The notes: generated from the sequence alone by a model not told the origin. Positions 53,736-62,050 are shown, counted from the stretch's first letter. The stretch is DNA of 64,000 nucleotides from Pedosphaera parvula Ellin514 (GCF_000172555.1 NZ_ABOX02000006.1:124001-188000); one strand, 5' to 3'. Made by a program: numbers and translations.

Positions 53736-53868
53736 CCCACGCTGAAAGCGTGGGAGTACGGGAGCCCAGGGTCCAGCCCGTCTTTCGGGCGCAACCCTGG
53801 GTTAAATTAAAAAGAATCGCCGCTTCGGCCCACGATGCTAATCAACTCCACACACTCATCCGAAGCGG
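53736..53868. repeat. Dispersed hairpin-rich repeat, copy B
   Basis: Second copy of the element at 51612-51750: CCCACGCT/AGCGTGGG (53736-53754), CCCAGGGT/ACCCTGGG (53765-53801), CCGCTTCGG/CCGAAGCGG (53820-53868). It sits in a 399-bp gap (53672-54070) that otherwise contains only the presumed promoters of the two flanking genes. Confidence 0.9.
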
Positions 53869-54070
53869 AACCCACCAGCGCAATACAGTGCATCCATCTC
53901 GGGCACTCAAGTCTCTATCGAAACCGGTGGGGTATTCCTCAACCAGAGAGTAGGCCTTCACGCTACTACCCCATTCGCATCTCTCAATTAAACTCACGTA
54001 AGAAGGAGTTTTACCATCAACCACAAAACCATCCAGGCCCAGGCTCTGGAACACAACCATTGAACAACTT

Positions 54071-54724
54071 ATGAAATTTACCGCTAAATATTCCGCCATC
54101 CTCGGCCTCATCATCCCCATGCTCGGAACCGCTTACGCTCAAACCTCCGCGCCACCAGCCCAGGTCACCTCGTCTTATGCACCCATCGTCTTTCCTGCCA
54201 AAAACCAAACCCCGGAGCAGATGGACAAGGATAAGGCCGATTGCTACGCCTGGGCCAGGCAACAAACCGGCTACGATCCGGTCGCTGCCTCCATGCAGGC
54301 CCAAAGCCAGCCTTCGCAGCAGGTAATCTCGCAACCGCCCGCAACCTATTCCCAGTCAGTCCCTCCACCACCTCCACAACAAGGCGGCGCAGTCCGTGGC
54401 GGAGCGAGAGGTGCAGCCGGTGGTGCGGCCATTGGAGCCATCGCTGGCGATGCCGGTAAGGGTGCGGCCATTGGTGCTGCGTCAGGTGGTGCCATCGGTG
54501 GCGTCCGACAACGCCGTGCCAATGAAGCCCAACAACAACAAGCCGCCGCGCAACAGCAGGCCATTGCCCAGCAACAGGCAGCCCAGCAACAAGCCGCACT
54601 CAATCAACAAGCTGCCCAGCAACAAGCGTCAGCCAACCAGCAGGCCGGCAACCAACAAAAACTCGACGCCTACAAACGCGCCTTCGAAGCCTGCATGGAA
54701 GGCAAGGGTTATACAGTGAAGTGA
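54071..54724 (+). CDS. Glycine-zipper exported protein with Gln-rich tail
   Basis: A 217-residue protein with signal peptide SAILGLIIPMLGTAYA. Residues ~55-75 (MDKDKADCYAWARQQTGYDP) and the C-terminal YKRAFEACMEGKGYTVK resemble ends of outer-membrane glycine-zipper proteins with two conserved Cys. The core ~105-150 is a glycine zipper (GGARGAAGGAAIGAIAGDAG). Residues ~155-200 are a Gln/Ala-rich low-complexity stretch of CAA/CAG codons prone to length change. It is likely an envelope protein; the function is unknown. It converges on the RNA repair locus. Confidence 0.8.
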   Translation: MKFTAKYSAILGLIIPMLGTAYAQTSAPPAQVTSSYAPIVFPAKNQTPEQMDKDKADCYAWARQQTGYDPVAASMQAQSQPSQQVISQPPATYSQSVPPPPPQQGGAVRGGARGAAGGAAIGAIAGDAGKGAAIGAASGGAIGGVRQRRANEAQQQQAAAQQQAIAQQQAAQQQAALNQQAAQQQASANQQAGNQQKLDAYKRAFEACMEGKGYTVK

Positions 54725-54742
54725 GGCGACCATAGTTCCGAC

Positions 54743-55513
54743 TCATTTCGATCCCAACCTCAATCGTTTCAACAACGAATCCAGCGCTCCCTTGCCTGAA
54801 GGCACTTCGGGCAAGGAGCTTTGCTGATACGCATTCTCCAACTCCGCCCGCAGGCGCTCATATTCCTTCGTATAAAACTCCATGTCAGCGTCCGCGAGTG
54901 TGGACTTCTCCGGCCCACCCAGTTTCCGCGCTACCAAGTCATGGATATACGAAAGCTTGAACTCCTCGTTTAAGGTCACCAGGTTCGCCTCAATCTGCCC
55001 CGTCCTCATCAAGTGAATCCCCGTTAACAGCACGCGATACACATAAAGAAGCGGCTTCACGCGACGCGGCCGCTCCTTGTCGAACAATTTCCACTGCGTC
55101 TCCGCAAACCCAAAGTAATGGTGACTGTGATGCTTGGTGATGCACAACTTCCCGATCTCCTTCAGCTCCTCATGCTCTGGCGTCGTTTGAATGATCAGTG
55201 GCGAATAAAGTTGCTCCAGCACATAACCATTCTTCTTCAGCATCAAGCCAAAGAACTTTTTCGCATCATGTGTCACCAGATCAAACTCCAACCCATCCTC
55301 AATCTTCGAAACCTCAATCGTCTCACGCCCGGTGCTCAGCCCAATCACCTCATTCACCGGCAGCACATGCACCCCGCGCAAATCATAATCCGAATCCGGC
55401 GACGGAAATCCGTACAGATGCGCCCCACTCACCGTCACAAAGAGCAGGGGATACAGCTGCTTCGCCGCTTCCGCTTCCAACCTTTTCCTGATTTTCTCTT
55501 GAATAACAAGCAT
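54743..55513 (-). CDS. RlaP-like nucleotidyltransferase 2
   Basis: A 256-residue polymerase-beta-fold nucleotidyltransferase. The catalytic signature is VTVSGAHLYGFPSPDSDYDLRG with Ser29-Gly30 and Asp42/Asp44 (D-x-D), followed by GVHVLPVNEVIGL and LVTHDAKKFFGLMLKKNG. RlaP (RNA ligase-associated polymerase) proteins are predicted to add nucleotides to broken RNA ends before ligation. ATG 55513 is chosen because GGAGGAA lies 8 bases upstream; an in-frame TTG is at 55531. It is the last gene of the RNA repair operon, 36 bp after its paralogue. Confidence 0.85.
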   Translation of the reverse strand: MLVIQEKIRKRLEAEAAKQLYPLLFVTVSGAHLYGFPSPDSDYDLRGVHVLPVNEVIGLSTGRETIEVSKIEDGLEFDLVTHDAKKFFGLMLKKNGYVLEQLYSPLIIQTTPEHEELKEIGKLCITKHHSHHYFGFAETQWKLFDKERPRRVKPLLYVYRVLLTGIHLMRTGQIEANLVTLNEEFKLSYIHDLVARKLGGPEKSTLADADMEFYTKEYERLRAELENAYQQSSLPEVPSGKGALDSLLKRLRLGSK

Positions 55514-55549
55514 CTCAAGTTCCTCCAGCAAATTATTCCAACTTTCATC

Positions 55550-56467
55550 TTATCTAACCATGGTGCCTCTTGCCCTGACCAGAAAAGTATTCACCTTCTC
55601 ATAATCCGGCCGCTCCGGCAGTTTCGTCGCTGCATACGCCGCATCAAATTCCTTGTGCAAACTCAACCGCCAGGTGTTCACTTCTGCCCAAGGCAGCTCA
55701 CCTCGTTTAATCGCCAGCAACTGTTCCCGATGCTCACCCACACGCACCGGCACCACTCCTTCTTTGAGCGCCGTCACACCGGATAGCAGCAACCGGATCA
55801 AATGCATCGCATGCTTCCATTTAATCTCGCCCCGTGCCCGCAAATCCTGTTCCAGCTTTTTAAACTGCGACATCACGTAACCATTGTAAGTCTGGTAAAT
55901 CACCTTCGAGAGAAAGCTCTCCCGTATTGCCAACAACTCCTGCGCCAATGGCGTCGCCAATTCAACCAGCGGTGTATACAGGCATTCCAAAATGTTCGGA
56001 TTCGCCTTCAACGCCAGCACCAGGAATTTCTGCAACTCCCAGTAAGCCTCTTCATTCTCCGGATTTTCCAATTGCTCCGGCACCCCATATAACGACCAAT
56101 GCAATTCCGCAGGCGGTAAATAAATCCCGCGCCGATCCGTATCTGACTCCTCTCCCTCCAACCCATACGCCCGCGACCCAACGACACACCGATAAATCAC
56201 AAACGAGTAATAATCTATCTCCGCTGCATGCGGATTTTCCGCACCAATTCCTTCTCCCTTGAATTGCTTCAATAATGACAATTGCTGACGACTGAATGCC
56301 CCTTCGGTTCCATCAGCGAACCGAACGCGGTAAGAATGCGTCCCATCCAGCGGCGCTTCAACAATCACGCCCACCGACCCGGCAGCATGCAAAAGCTCTC
56401 CCGTCGCCGACCTCAATTCCGTCCGCGTCACTACTTGAGTTCCCGTTGGTATGATTAAATGCATCAT
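55550..56467 (-). CDS. RlaP-like nucleotidyltransferase 1 with N-terminal beta-barrel
   Basis: A 305-residue protein. Residues ~5-65 form a small SH3-like barrel (GSVGVIVEAPLDGTHSYRVRFADG). Residues ~85-300 are an RlaP-type nucleotidyltransferase: YRCVVGSRAYGLEGEESDTDRRGIYLPP with Gly97-Ser98 and Asp109/Asp111, NPNILECLYTPLVE, and IKWKHAMHLIRLLLSGV, shared with its neighbour. The two differ in the extra barrel and in detail, so they may act on different ends or nucleotides. The ATG follows the HD/kinase stop after one base. Confidence 0.87.
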   Translation of the reverse strand: MMHLIIPTGTQVVTRTELRSATGELLHAAGSVGVIVEAPLDGTHSYRVRFADGTEGAFSRQQLSLLKQFKGEGIGAENPHAAEIDYYSFVIYRCVVGSRAYGLEGEESDTDRRGIYLPPAELHWSLYGVPEQLENPENEEAYWELQKFLVLALKANPNILECLYTPLVELATPLAQELLAIRESFLSKVIYQTYNGYVMSQFKKLEQDLRARGEIKWKHAMHLIRLLLSGVTALKEGVVPVRVGEHREQLLAIKRGELPWAEVNTWRLSLHKEFDAAYAATKLPERPDYEKVNTFLVRARGTMVR

Positions 56468-56468
56468 G

Positions 56469-57587
56469 CTAAACTTCTCCCACCAATGTCAGACCATGAC
56501 ACTCCGTGATTTGCGGCGGCTCCAGTTTTTCAAGAAGATGATGAATTACCTTCTCAGGAACACGTTGCTCCCTCCGCCGATTCCGTTCCAGAATATTTGA
56601 TATGGTTGGCTCGATGTAAACGATCTCAATGCGCGCTCCATAATCTGCAAACAAATCAATCCACCGCTTGCGCGTCTGTTGCATTGTGTTTGTCGCGTTA
56701 AATGCAAAATCCCTCCCGGCGCGCAAGTGTCCCCGAACTTCCTCCCGGGCAGCTTGAATTACCTTTCCCTGATTCTCTGTGGCATCAATGTCCAAATCCT
56801 CTCGAATCTGATCCAGGGCCACCACCGGAAGTCCCGGCTTGTGCTTCTGCAACCACGTATCCTTGCCCGAGCCAGGTAAACCAGACATCAAGGTCGCAGT
56901 GCATTTGTAATCCTCGCGCGGAATATAATGCAGGCTTGAAAGCTCCTTGCGATAAAACAGGAACCGCGCGTGATCATTTGCAAACGAATACGCGCGCTCA
57001 AAGCATTGATTTTCTTCCGCAATGATCTTCCAAAAGTGCAGCTTCTCCTCAGGCCGGCTCGTCTCCTCCGCTTTACGACCGCGGGTGTCTGCTATCGAGA
57101 ATAGATAAAGCAACCGGTTGTTCAGCAACCAGGAAAGTGAAATCACTTCCTGAACCTCGTGTCCTTTCTCGAGCAGATAAGGCGGACGTCCATGGTACCG
57201 CACCAAATGCACAATCTCCTCCCGTGTGTTCAGGTCAACCTGCAAGTCGCGGAGAACCTTGCGCGCCAACGCCGCCCCAACAATCGAGTGCTTCGGCGAC
57301 CGGGTGCGTCCTGAATCCGGATCAATCTCCGTCGTTGCCGGTTTGCCGCAATCATGGAGCAGGGCAGTGAACAGCAGCTTTAACTGAGAGAGTCGATCCA
57401 ACGCCCGATACTCTGCCAGCTTCGCAACTTCGTCCCAAACCATCTTGGTATGCGTCCACACGTCACCCTCCGCATGCCATTTCGAATCCTGCCCGCAAGC
57501 TGCCATCGCAGCAGCCCATGACTGCTTTTCAGCCCAGGTGATAATCTGCGCATTCGTCGCATTTATAATGTCCCGCCACGTTTTCAT
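56469..57587 (-). CDS. HD-domain / P-loop polynucleotide kinase fusion
   Basis: A 372-residue fusion of two RNA end-healing domains. The N-terminal HD phosphohydrolase (~1-190) has [23 protein letters not shown] (His-Asp pair ~78-79) and [14 protein letters not shown]; such domains can open 2',3'-cyclic phosphates. The C-terminal P-loop kinase (~225-372) has [39 protein letters not shown] and [11 protein letters not shown], the Pnkp-type pattern for 5'-OH phosphorylation. ATG 57587 overlaps the RNA ligase stop by 4 bp (ATGA). Together the domains would give the 3'-OH and 5'-phosphate needed by that ligase. Confidence 0.88.
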   Translation of the reverse strand: MKTWRDIINATNAQIITWAEKQSWAAAMAACGQDSKWHAEGDVWTHTKMVWDEVAKLAEYRALDRLSQLKLLFTALLHDCGKPATTEIDPDSGRTRSPKHSIVGAALARKVLRDLQVDLNTREEIVHLVRYHGRPPYLLEKGHEVQEVISLSWLLNNRLLYLFSIADTRGRKAEETSRPEEKLHFWKIIAEENQCFERAYSFANDHARFLFYRKELSSLHYIPREDYKCTATLMSGLPGSGKDTWLQKHKPGLPVVALDQIREDLDIDATENQGKVIQAAREEVRGHLRAGRDFAFNATNTMQQTRKRWIDLFADYGARIEIVYIEPTISNILERNRRREQRVPEKVIHHLLEKLEPPQITECHGLTLVGEV

Positions 57588-58324
57588 TCCCAAATATTCA
57601 CTCCCTCAATCAACAGGTTTTGCACCATGGCCTGATGCTGCCAATGTTCACTCCGTTTTACCTTTTCAACAAATTCCGGGCGCACCATTTTTGCCCTGCC
57701 TGTTACTCTTCCCTCAGTTTCGATTCTGAGATATAGCCCTTCCATCAATGTATCCGTCCCGCCGCTGATGGGATTTTCAAAGGCGCTGTCAAAAGCCGAA
57801 TTACCAACCAAATCCACCAATTCCTCCAAAGTCGACTTGCCTCTTTGAATCACCGGCACCGTCTGAATGCGGGTGCCTTCAAGCATCTTCAGCCGGGTCT
57901 CCAGATTAAGAAACTCGCCGGCATCCTTGTCGTAAATATCGAACTCAAAAAAATAATGGGGCAAACCGCGATAATGCACCGAGTGCTTCGCATACAACCA
58001 TTCTCCATAGAGTATGAAGCGACTGCCTAACATCTCTTCGAAGGCATTTCGTTTCACCGCCGTCCATTGCTTGAACAAATCATATTGCGGATGCATGCCC
58101 TCAGTGATTTCGTGCCCTCGACACTGCAACACCATCCTGCCCGCGGTTGTAAAGTGAATGCCCACATTAGTCCCATCCAACTTCTCTTCCACGATCAAAG
58201 AAGGATCTTTGATACACGCTTCGGACTCTTTATGTCCAAGGTGTTTATCATCATCCGTGCCCTGGGAGCCGAATAAATGCGGCGTCCGCGGATACTTAAC
58301 AAAATCATCTCTGCTCGAACCCAT
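57584..58324 (-). CDS. KxDG-type RNA ligase (Rnl2-like)
   Basis: An ATP-dependent ligase of the covalent nucleotidyltransferase superfamily, 246 residues. Motif I is [17 protein letters not shown] with the AMP-accepting Lys48. Motif III is the [12 protein letters not shown] region, motif [11 protein letters not shown], and motif [11 protein letters not shown]. It lacks a long C-terminal domain and so resembles the compact RNA_ligase family that seals 3'-OH and 5'-phosphate ends. Its ribosome site (CAGGAG) lies 8 bases before the ATG, and a perfect 14-bp palindrome sits ~20-34 bases upstream. The stop overlaps the start of the HD/kinase gene. Confidence 0.9.
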   Translation of the reverse strand: MGSSRDDFVKYPRTPHLFGSQGTDDDKHLGHKESEACIKDPSLIVEEKLDGTNVGIHFTTAGRMVLQCRGHEITEGMHPQYDLFKQWTAVKRNAFEEMLGSRFILYGEWLYAKHSVHYRGLPHYFFEFDIYDKDAGEFLNLETRLKMLEGTRIQTVPVIQRGKSTLEELVDLVGNSAFDSAFENPISGGTDTLMEGLYLRIETEGRVTGRAKMVRPEFVEKVKRSEHWQHQAMVQNLLIEGVNIWE

Positions 58325-58344
58325 AAATCTCCTGACTCATTTCT

Positions 58345-58358
58345 CATTTGCGCAAATG
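58345..58358. promoter_or_regulatory. 14-bp perfect palindrome upstream of RNA ligase gene
   Basis: CATTTGCGCAAATG reads the same on both strands and lies 21-34 bases before the ligase start. Position and symmetry fit an operator for a dimeric regulator, perhaps of an internal promoter. No regulator gene is in this operon. Confidence 0.5.
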
Positions 58359-58376
58359 AATTACTCTTTTTAAAGG

Positions 58377-58428
58377 AAACATTGGCCAACACGCGAACGC
58401 TCTCTTGCGTCCGCGGTTGGCCATGTTT
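58377..58428. promoter_or_regulatory. Hairpin between rtcB and the RNA ligase gene
   Basis: AAACATTGGCCAAC (58377-58390) pairs with GTTGGCCATGTTT (58416-58428) with one bulged base; inside, ACGC (58391-58394) pairs with GCGT (58407-58410). The long stem starts 15 bp after the rtcB stop and is not followed by a T run, so it may be an mRNA processing or stability element or a target of the repair enzymes, rather than a normal terminator. Confidence 0.5.
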
Positions 58429-58442
58429 GCGTTAACGTTTCC

Positions 58443-59954
58443 TTATGCCGCCCCTCTCAACCCCAATTCGGCATCCTTGATCACAAACCGCGCTTTCAGT
58501 TTCGCCACTGGGCTTGCCAGCCCGGCTTCTTCAACGGAGCGCAACACCTCTCCGAAGTCCTTGTACGCCGCTGGCGCTTCGTCCTTCGGATAAACGCGGC
58601 AGTTGGTCAGGATGTCATGCTTCGCCAGTCCGGCATCCACCTTCTCCTGGTCTAGTTCGCGAATCGCGGCCTTGCGCCCTTTGCAACGACCCGCGCCGTG
58701 GTTCACCGAGTAACAGCTCTTCTCTGCACCCGAATCCGCCACCATCACCACCGAACCATCCTGCGGATTTCCCGGCAGAAGGATCGGGTGACCAGTCTCG
58801 TAATACGGCGTATCAATCAACGAATAGTGCCCGGCCGGAAACGCGCGCGTCGCACCCTTGCGATGCACCCACGCTTCCTCGCCATTCACCCGTTCGCGAC
58901 GCGCAATATTGTGGCTGATGAAGTAGACCAGTTGTCCCTTCACTCCCGGAATCACTTCCTGAAACGCCTCCAACACCAGCGCATTGATCAGGAGATGATT
59001 CACCGTTGCAAAGTTCGCACCCATCGCCATGTCATCCAGGTAATCGTTCGCCTCCGCCGTTCCCAGCGGTGCATAGACCAATTCCTTGTCCTGACCTGGT
59101 AGCGCGATACCCCAACGCTCGAACTTCTCCTGCAACGTGCGGAACTGCCCCGACGCCAACCTGTGACCCATCCCGCGCGAACCGCAGTGCGACAGGAACG
59201 CGACGCAATTGTCCTTCATGCCAAACACCTCAGCCGCGCGACGCGCCCGCTGGTTATCCACCAACTCCACGACTTCGCACTCACCGAAATGATTGCCGCC
59301 GCCATACGAGCCAAGTTGAATCACCTTTTCCTCAAAGTTCGGGATCTTGCCTTCCGCGATCAAGTAAGCGAGACGATTGCCCAACGCATCCTTCGTATCA
59401 TCATGCCCGACATGAAACGCATCTTCACAACGACTCGCCCATTCTTGTGGAATACCCAAAGCCGCACACACTACCGGCGAAGCCCCTTCAATCAGGACCT
59501 TTTCGCCGTTGACTGTGCTGACCTTGCGCGCCTTCCGCGCCGAACGCTGACCGCGACCCGCTCCCGTCGGCGTGCGCTCCAGAATCGCATTGATCAACGC
59601 ACGACGCACACCACGGTCCACGACCGCATCTGCCGGCAGATCCATCTGCAGGAGACTCATCGAGCACTTGATATCCACGCCCACAGGACCCGGGTAAATA
59701 TGCGTTGGCGATACCAACACACAACCAACCGGTGCGCCATAGCCGCAGTGTGCATCCGGGTTCAGGACCAAATCCGTCACCCCCGGCGCACCACGCGAGT
59801 TCATCGCCTGCTCAAGGCACTTCTCATCAAACGTCTGGCGAATCGCCTTCGTTCCAATCACCGTGATTGGCTTGCCCTTGTTCTCAGGCGCCGGAATAAA
59901 GCCCGTCGCTCCACCAGTCACCTGAATCATCTGTGGATTAAATTCTGCACTCAT
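58443..59954 (-). CDS. rtcB: RtcB RNA-splicing ligase
   Basis: RtcB joins RNA 3'-phosphate or 2',3'-cyclic phosphate to 5'-OH with GTP and Mn. The 503-residue protein has every hallmark: LNPDAHCGYGAPVGCV, VGVDIKCSM with the metal-binding Cys, GSYGGGNHFGECEVVE, LSHCGSRGMGH, YFISHNIARRE, and SVNHGAGRCKGRKAA, whose His is the guanylylation site. It is longer than E. coli RtcB (408) and nearer to archaeal and eukaryotic lengths. It starts 12 bp after the small ADP-ribosylation-type gene. No rtcA (cyclase) or archease gene is seen in the window. Confidence 0.96.
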   Translation of the reverse strand: MSAEFNPQMIQVTGGATGFIPAPENKGKPITVIGTKAIRQTFDEKCLEQAMNSRGAPGVTDLVLNPDAHCGYGAPVGCVLVSPTHIYPGPVGVDIKCSMSLLQMDLPADAVVDRGVRRALINAILERTPTGAGRGQRSARKARKVSTVNGEKVLIEGASPVVCAALGIPQEWASRCEDAFHVGHDDTKDALGNRLAYLIAEGKIPNFEEKVIQLGSYGGGNHFGECEVVELVDNQRARRAAEVFGMKDNCVAFLSHCGSRGMGHRLASGQFRTLQEKFERWGIALPGQDKELVYAPLGTAEANDYLDDMAMGANFATVNHLLINALVLEAFQEVIPGVKGQLVYFISHNIARRERVNGEEAWVHRKGATRAFPAGHYSLIDTPYYETGHPILLPGNPQDGSVVMVADSGAEKSCYSVNHGAGRCKGRKAAIRELDQEKVDAGLAKHDILTNCRVYPKDEAPAAYKDFGEVLRSVEEAGLASPVAKLKARFVIKDAELGLRGAA

Positions 59955-59966
59955 AACAACTCACTT

Positions 59967-60317
59967 CTACTTGTGGAACTCGGCAATCACTTCGATCTCG
60001 CCAACAATGTTCCGATTAAACTCATTCAAATCTTCTGCCGGAATCCAATATTCATTATGCTTGGAGGCTCCAACATTCTTAACATCATACTTGCTCAAAA
60101 ACTCTTTCCTCACCTGAAACCGGGTGACATACCCCGATCCCGAATCCGGCACGTTCCAGCGCTGTGCAATCTGCACTGCATACTCTTCGTTTGTGACCGG
60201 ATAAAAGATCGGCTGCTCCGGCAACCTGGGCGGAAACCCCTTGAAGCCTCCTTCGCGTACCAATCCCAGTTCCTTCGGTCCGACCGGACGAAAGAGCGTT
60301 ATTGTCTCGTTGTTCAT
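59967..60317 (-). CDS. Small ADP-ribosylation/crystallin J1-type protein
   Basis: A 116-residue protein: ITLFRPVGPKELGLVREGGF, then FPPRLPEQPIFYPVTNEEYA, then GYVTRFQVRKEFLSKYDV, and EYWIPAEDLNEFNRNIVGEI. I recall close relatives labelled 'ADP-ribosylation/crystallin J1', but catalytic function is not shown. The layout (Arg near the first strand, Tyr pair, acidic Glu at NRNIVGEIEVI) could fit a minimal ADP-ribosyltransferase fold; that is inference. Position between slipin and rtcB suggests a role in RNA end modification, for example removing a 2'-phosphate as Tpt1/KptA does. AAGGAAG lies before the ATG. Confidence 0.75.
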   Translation of the reverse strand: MNNETITLFRPVGPKELGLVREGGFKGFPPRLPEQPIFYPVTNEEYAVQIAQRWNVPDSGSGYVTRFQVRKEFLSKYDVKNVGASKHNEYWIPAEDLNEFNRNIVGEIEVIAEFHK

Positions 60318-60418
60318 TAAATTACTTCCTTAATTACTGTATTCGTTCGTTGCTGGAAACGTAAGTTTGCGACCGCATTTATTTCTGCGCTCGAAACCTT
60401 ACGAATCCAGCGACGTGC

Positions 60419-61219
60419 TTAGTTTTCTTCCGAACTCTTTTTGTGATCAGACTCAGCTTTGCCATTACCATTCTTCATCGGCACAAACCCACCCAGCATT
60501 CCCATCACCAGCGTATTGCCGGTGGTACCCGCGGCCCCGATCGACTGCATCAAGCGGAGGTTCATCAATGCCGGATTGCCTTCCATCAACCGCGCGGCAT
60601 TCGCCAGGTTGCGCAAAGCCGCAGTTTCACAACGTGCCCGCTCCAATGCCGCCTGACCTTCCTTTTGCGCGCGCAATACTTCCGAGAACGCCTTCTTCAG
60701 CTCGCTCGGAAACATCACATCCTTGACCTCTACGGCATGCACCTCGATGCCAAGCTTCTCCGCTTCCAGCTTAACCAACGCCAGCAATTCCTTGCCGATG
60801 TCCAGGCGCTTGTCCAGCAATGCCTCGATCGACTGGCCCGCAATCACCGAGCGCAACGCCAACTGTGTTGCGTTATACAGCGACGCCACATAATCTTGCA
60901 CGGTATGCATCGCCGTTTCGCACTCAATGATCTGGTAAGTCAGCACCGCGCTGACCTTCAAGCCCACGTTCTCCGCACTCAACACCTCCTGGCCGGCAAC
61001 GGTCAGGATCGTCTTGCGCATATCCACGAGCTGCACCGTGTAACCACTCTTCCAGAATCGGTGTTTGCCCGGACTGATGCGATGCCACGACTTGCCGTTG
61101 TAATACAACAGCCCGTAGAAGCCCTCCGACACCGTAAACACAGTCCATCGACTCGCAACTATCAACGGCACCACGATTGCCGCTGCAAGTGCAATAGTCC
61201 AAAAAATGTTCTCCATCAT
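60419..61219 (-). CDS. Slipin / SPFH (band 7) domain membrane protein
   Basis: A 266-residue protein with an N-terminal membrane segment (IFWTIALAAAIVVPLIVA) and an SPFH domain (~25-200): VSEGFYGLLYYNGKSWHRISPG, KTILTVAGQEVLSAENVGLKVSAVLTYQI, LDIGKELLALVKLEAEKLGIEVHAVEVKDV. The C-terminal helical part (FSEVLRAQKEGQAALERARCETAALRNLANAARLM) is typical of slipins. Slipins form membrane rings and in some bacteria co-occur with RNA repair genes. It is the first gene of the repair locus, ~100 bp before the next. GAAGGA precedes the ATG. Confidence 0.9.
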   Translation of the reverse strand: MMENIFWTIALAAAIVVPLIVASRWTVFTVSEGFYGLLYYNGKSWHRISPGKHRFWKSGYTVQLVDMRKTILTVAGQEVLSAENVGLKVSAVLTYQIIECETAMHTVQDYVASLYNATQLALRSVIAGQSIEALLDKRLDIGKELLALVKLEAEKLGIEVHAVEVKDVMFPSELKKAFSEVLRAQKEGQAALERARCETAALRNLANAARLMEGNPALMNLRLMQSIGAAGTTGNTLVMGMLGGFVPMKNGNGKAESDHKKSSEEN

Positions 61220-61465
61220 AATTTTTCCTTCGACTGCCCATGGCGAGGAATCGCGGGTCCGCAGCGGGAGACTGCCGAAGCAATCTCGCTGAGCTGTCTT
61301 CCCGTTGCGCTCACGCGCCGATTCCCAGCCACAGGCTTTACCTTTTTGTCTGTTAATGGGGTTTCGAACCCCGCTTACCGGTTCTCACCAGTTTTCGCAC
61401 CAGCCAACGCGCAGAACTTGTCTGCAGATTCCACGCAGACAAGCTGCTGGCCTGATCGAAATTGC

Positions 61466-62050
61466 CTACTCACTTAAGAACAACCTCCAGTCCGCAATGC
61501 CCTGGTGATTCCGAATCAACGCCGTCATCGGCAATTCCTTCGGAGCCTTCGGCATCGTGAGCAATTTCAGTCCCGCCTCATCCGGCAAACGATTGCCCTT
61601 GCGCGAATTGATCGCCTTGCAAGCCCAGACGCAATTGTCCCACGCGTCCTTGCCGCCGCGCGATACCGGCAGGATGTGATCAATGCTCCCTTCCTCCGGC
61701 TTCAGCACGCGACCGGTGTACTGGCAGCGATTCCCATCGCGCTCGCGAATCGCCTTCGCTCCAAACTTCGGGCGCTTCTTTGGCACCTTCGCGAAATTCG
61801 CCAGCACAATCACCGTCGGCATACGGATCGCGCCGCGCACCGTCCGGACCGCTTCATCCTGCTCACGAATCGGCAATGTCAACCACTCGGCCCAACTCAC
61901 TGGGCGAATCTGGTCTTCGGCTTCGATTTCCAAACCTGTCGCTACCCCGGTCGCCATCTGACAAATGGCATCCTCCGGTGTACGGATGTTGATCGCCTGC
62001 CAATTCCGGTTCAGCACCAGAACACTCGCCTTATTCAGTTTGTTGCTCAT
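61466..62050 (-). CDS. HNH endonuclease
   Basis: A 194-residue protein. The N-terminal part (ASVLVLNRNWQAINIRTPEDAICQMATG) and the HNH site (RDGNRCQYTGRVLKPEEGSI then DHILPVSRGGKDAWDNCVWACKAINSRKGNR) match small stand-alone HNH proteins widespread in bacteria. The His-Asn-His metal site is present, but the first zinc-type CxxC is reduced to one Cys in CQYTG plus one in WACKA. It may nick or cut DNA; the role is unknown. The stop is 246 bp before the slipin start on the same strand, so inclusion in the RNA repair operon is possible but unproven. Confidence 0.9.
   Translation of the reverse strand: MSNKLNKASVLVLNRNWQAINIRTPEDAICQMATGVATGLEIEAEDQIRPVSWAEWLTLPIREQDEAVRTVRGAIRMPTVIVLANFAKVPKKRPKFGAKAIRERDGNRCQYTGRVLKPEEGSIDHILPVSRGGKDAWDNCVWACKAINSRKGNRLPDEAGLKLLTMPKAPKELPMTALIRNHQGIADWRLFLSE

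Noticed and set aside
59163-60320. Plus-strand 385-codon frame opposite rtcB and the small upstream gene
   Set aside because: The product is Arg/His/Thr-rich without domains, and both real genes on the other strand have clear motifs.
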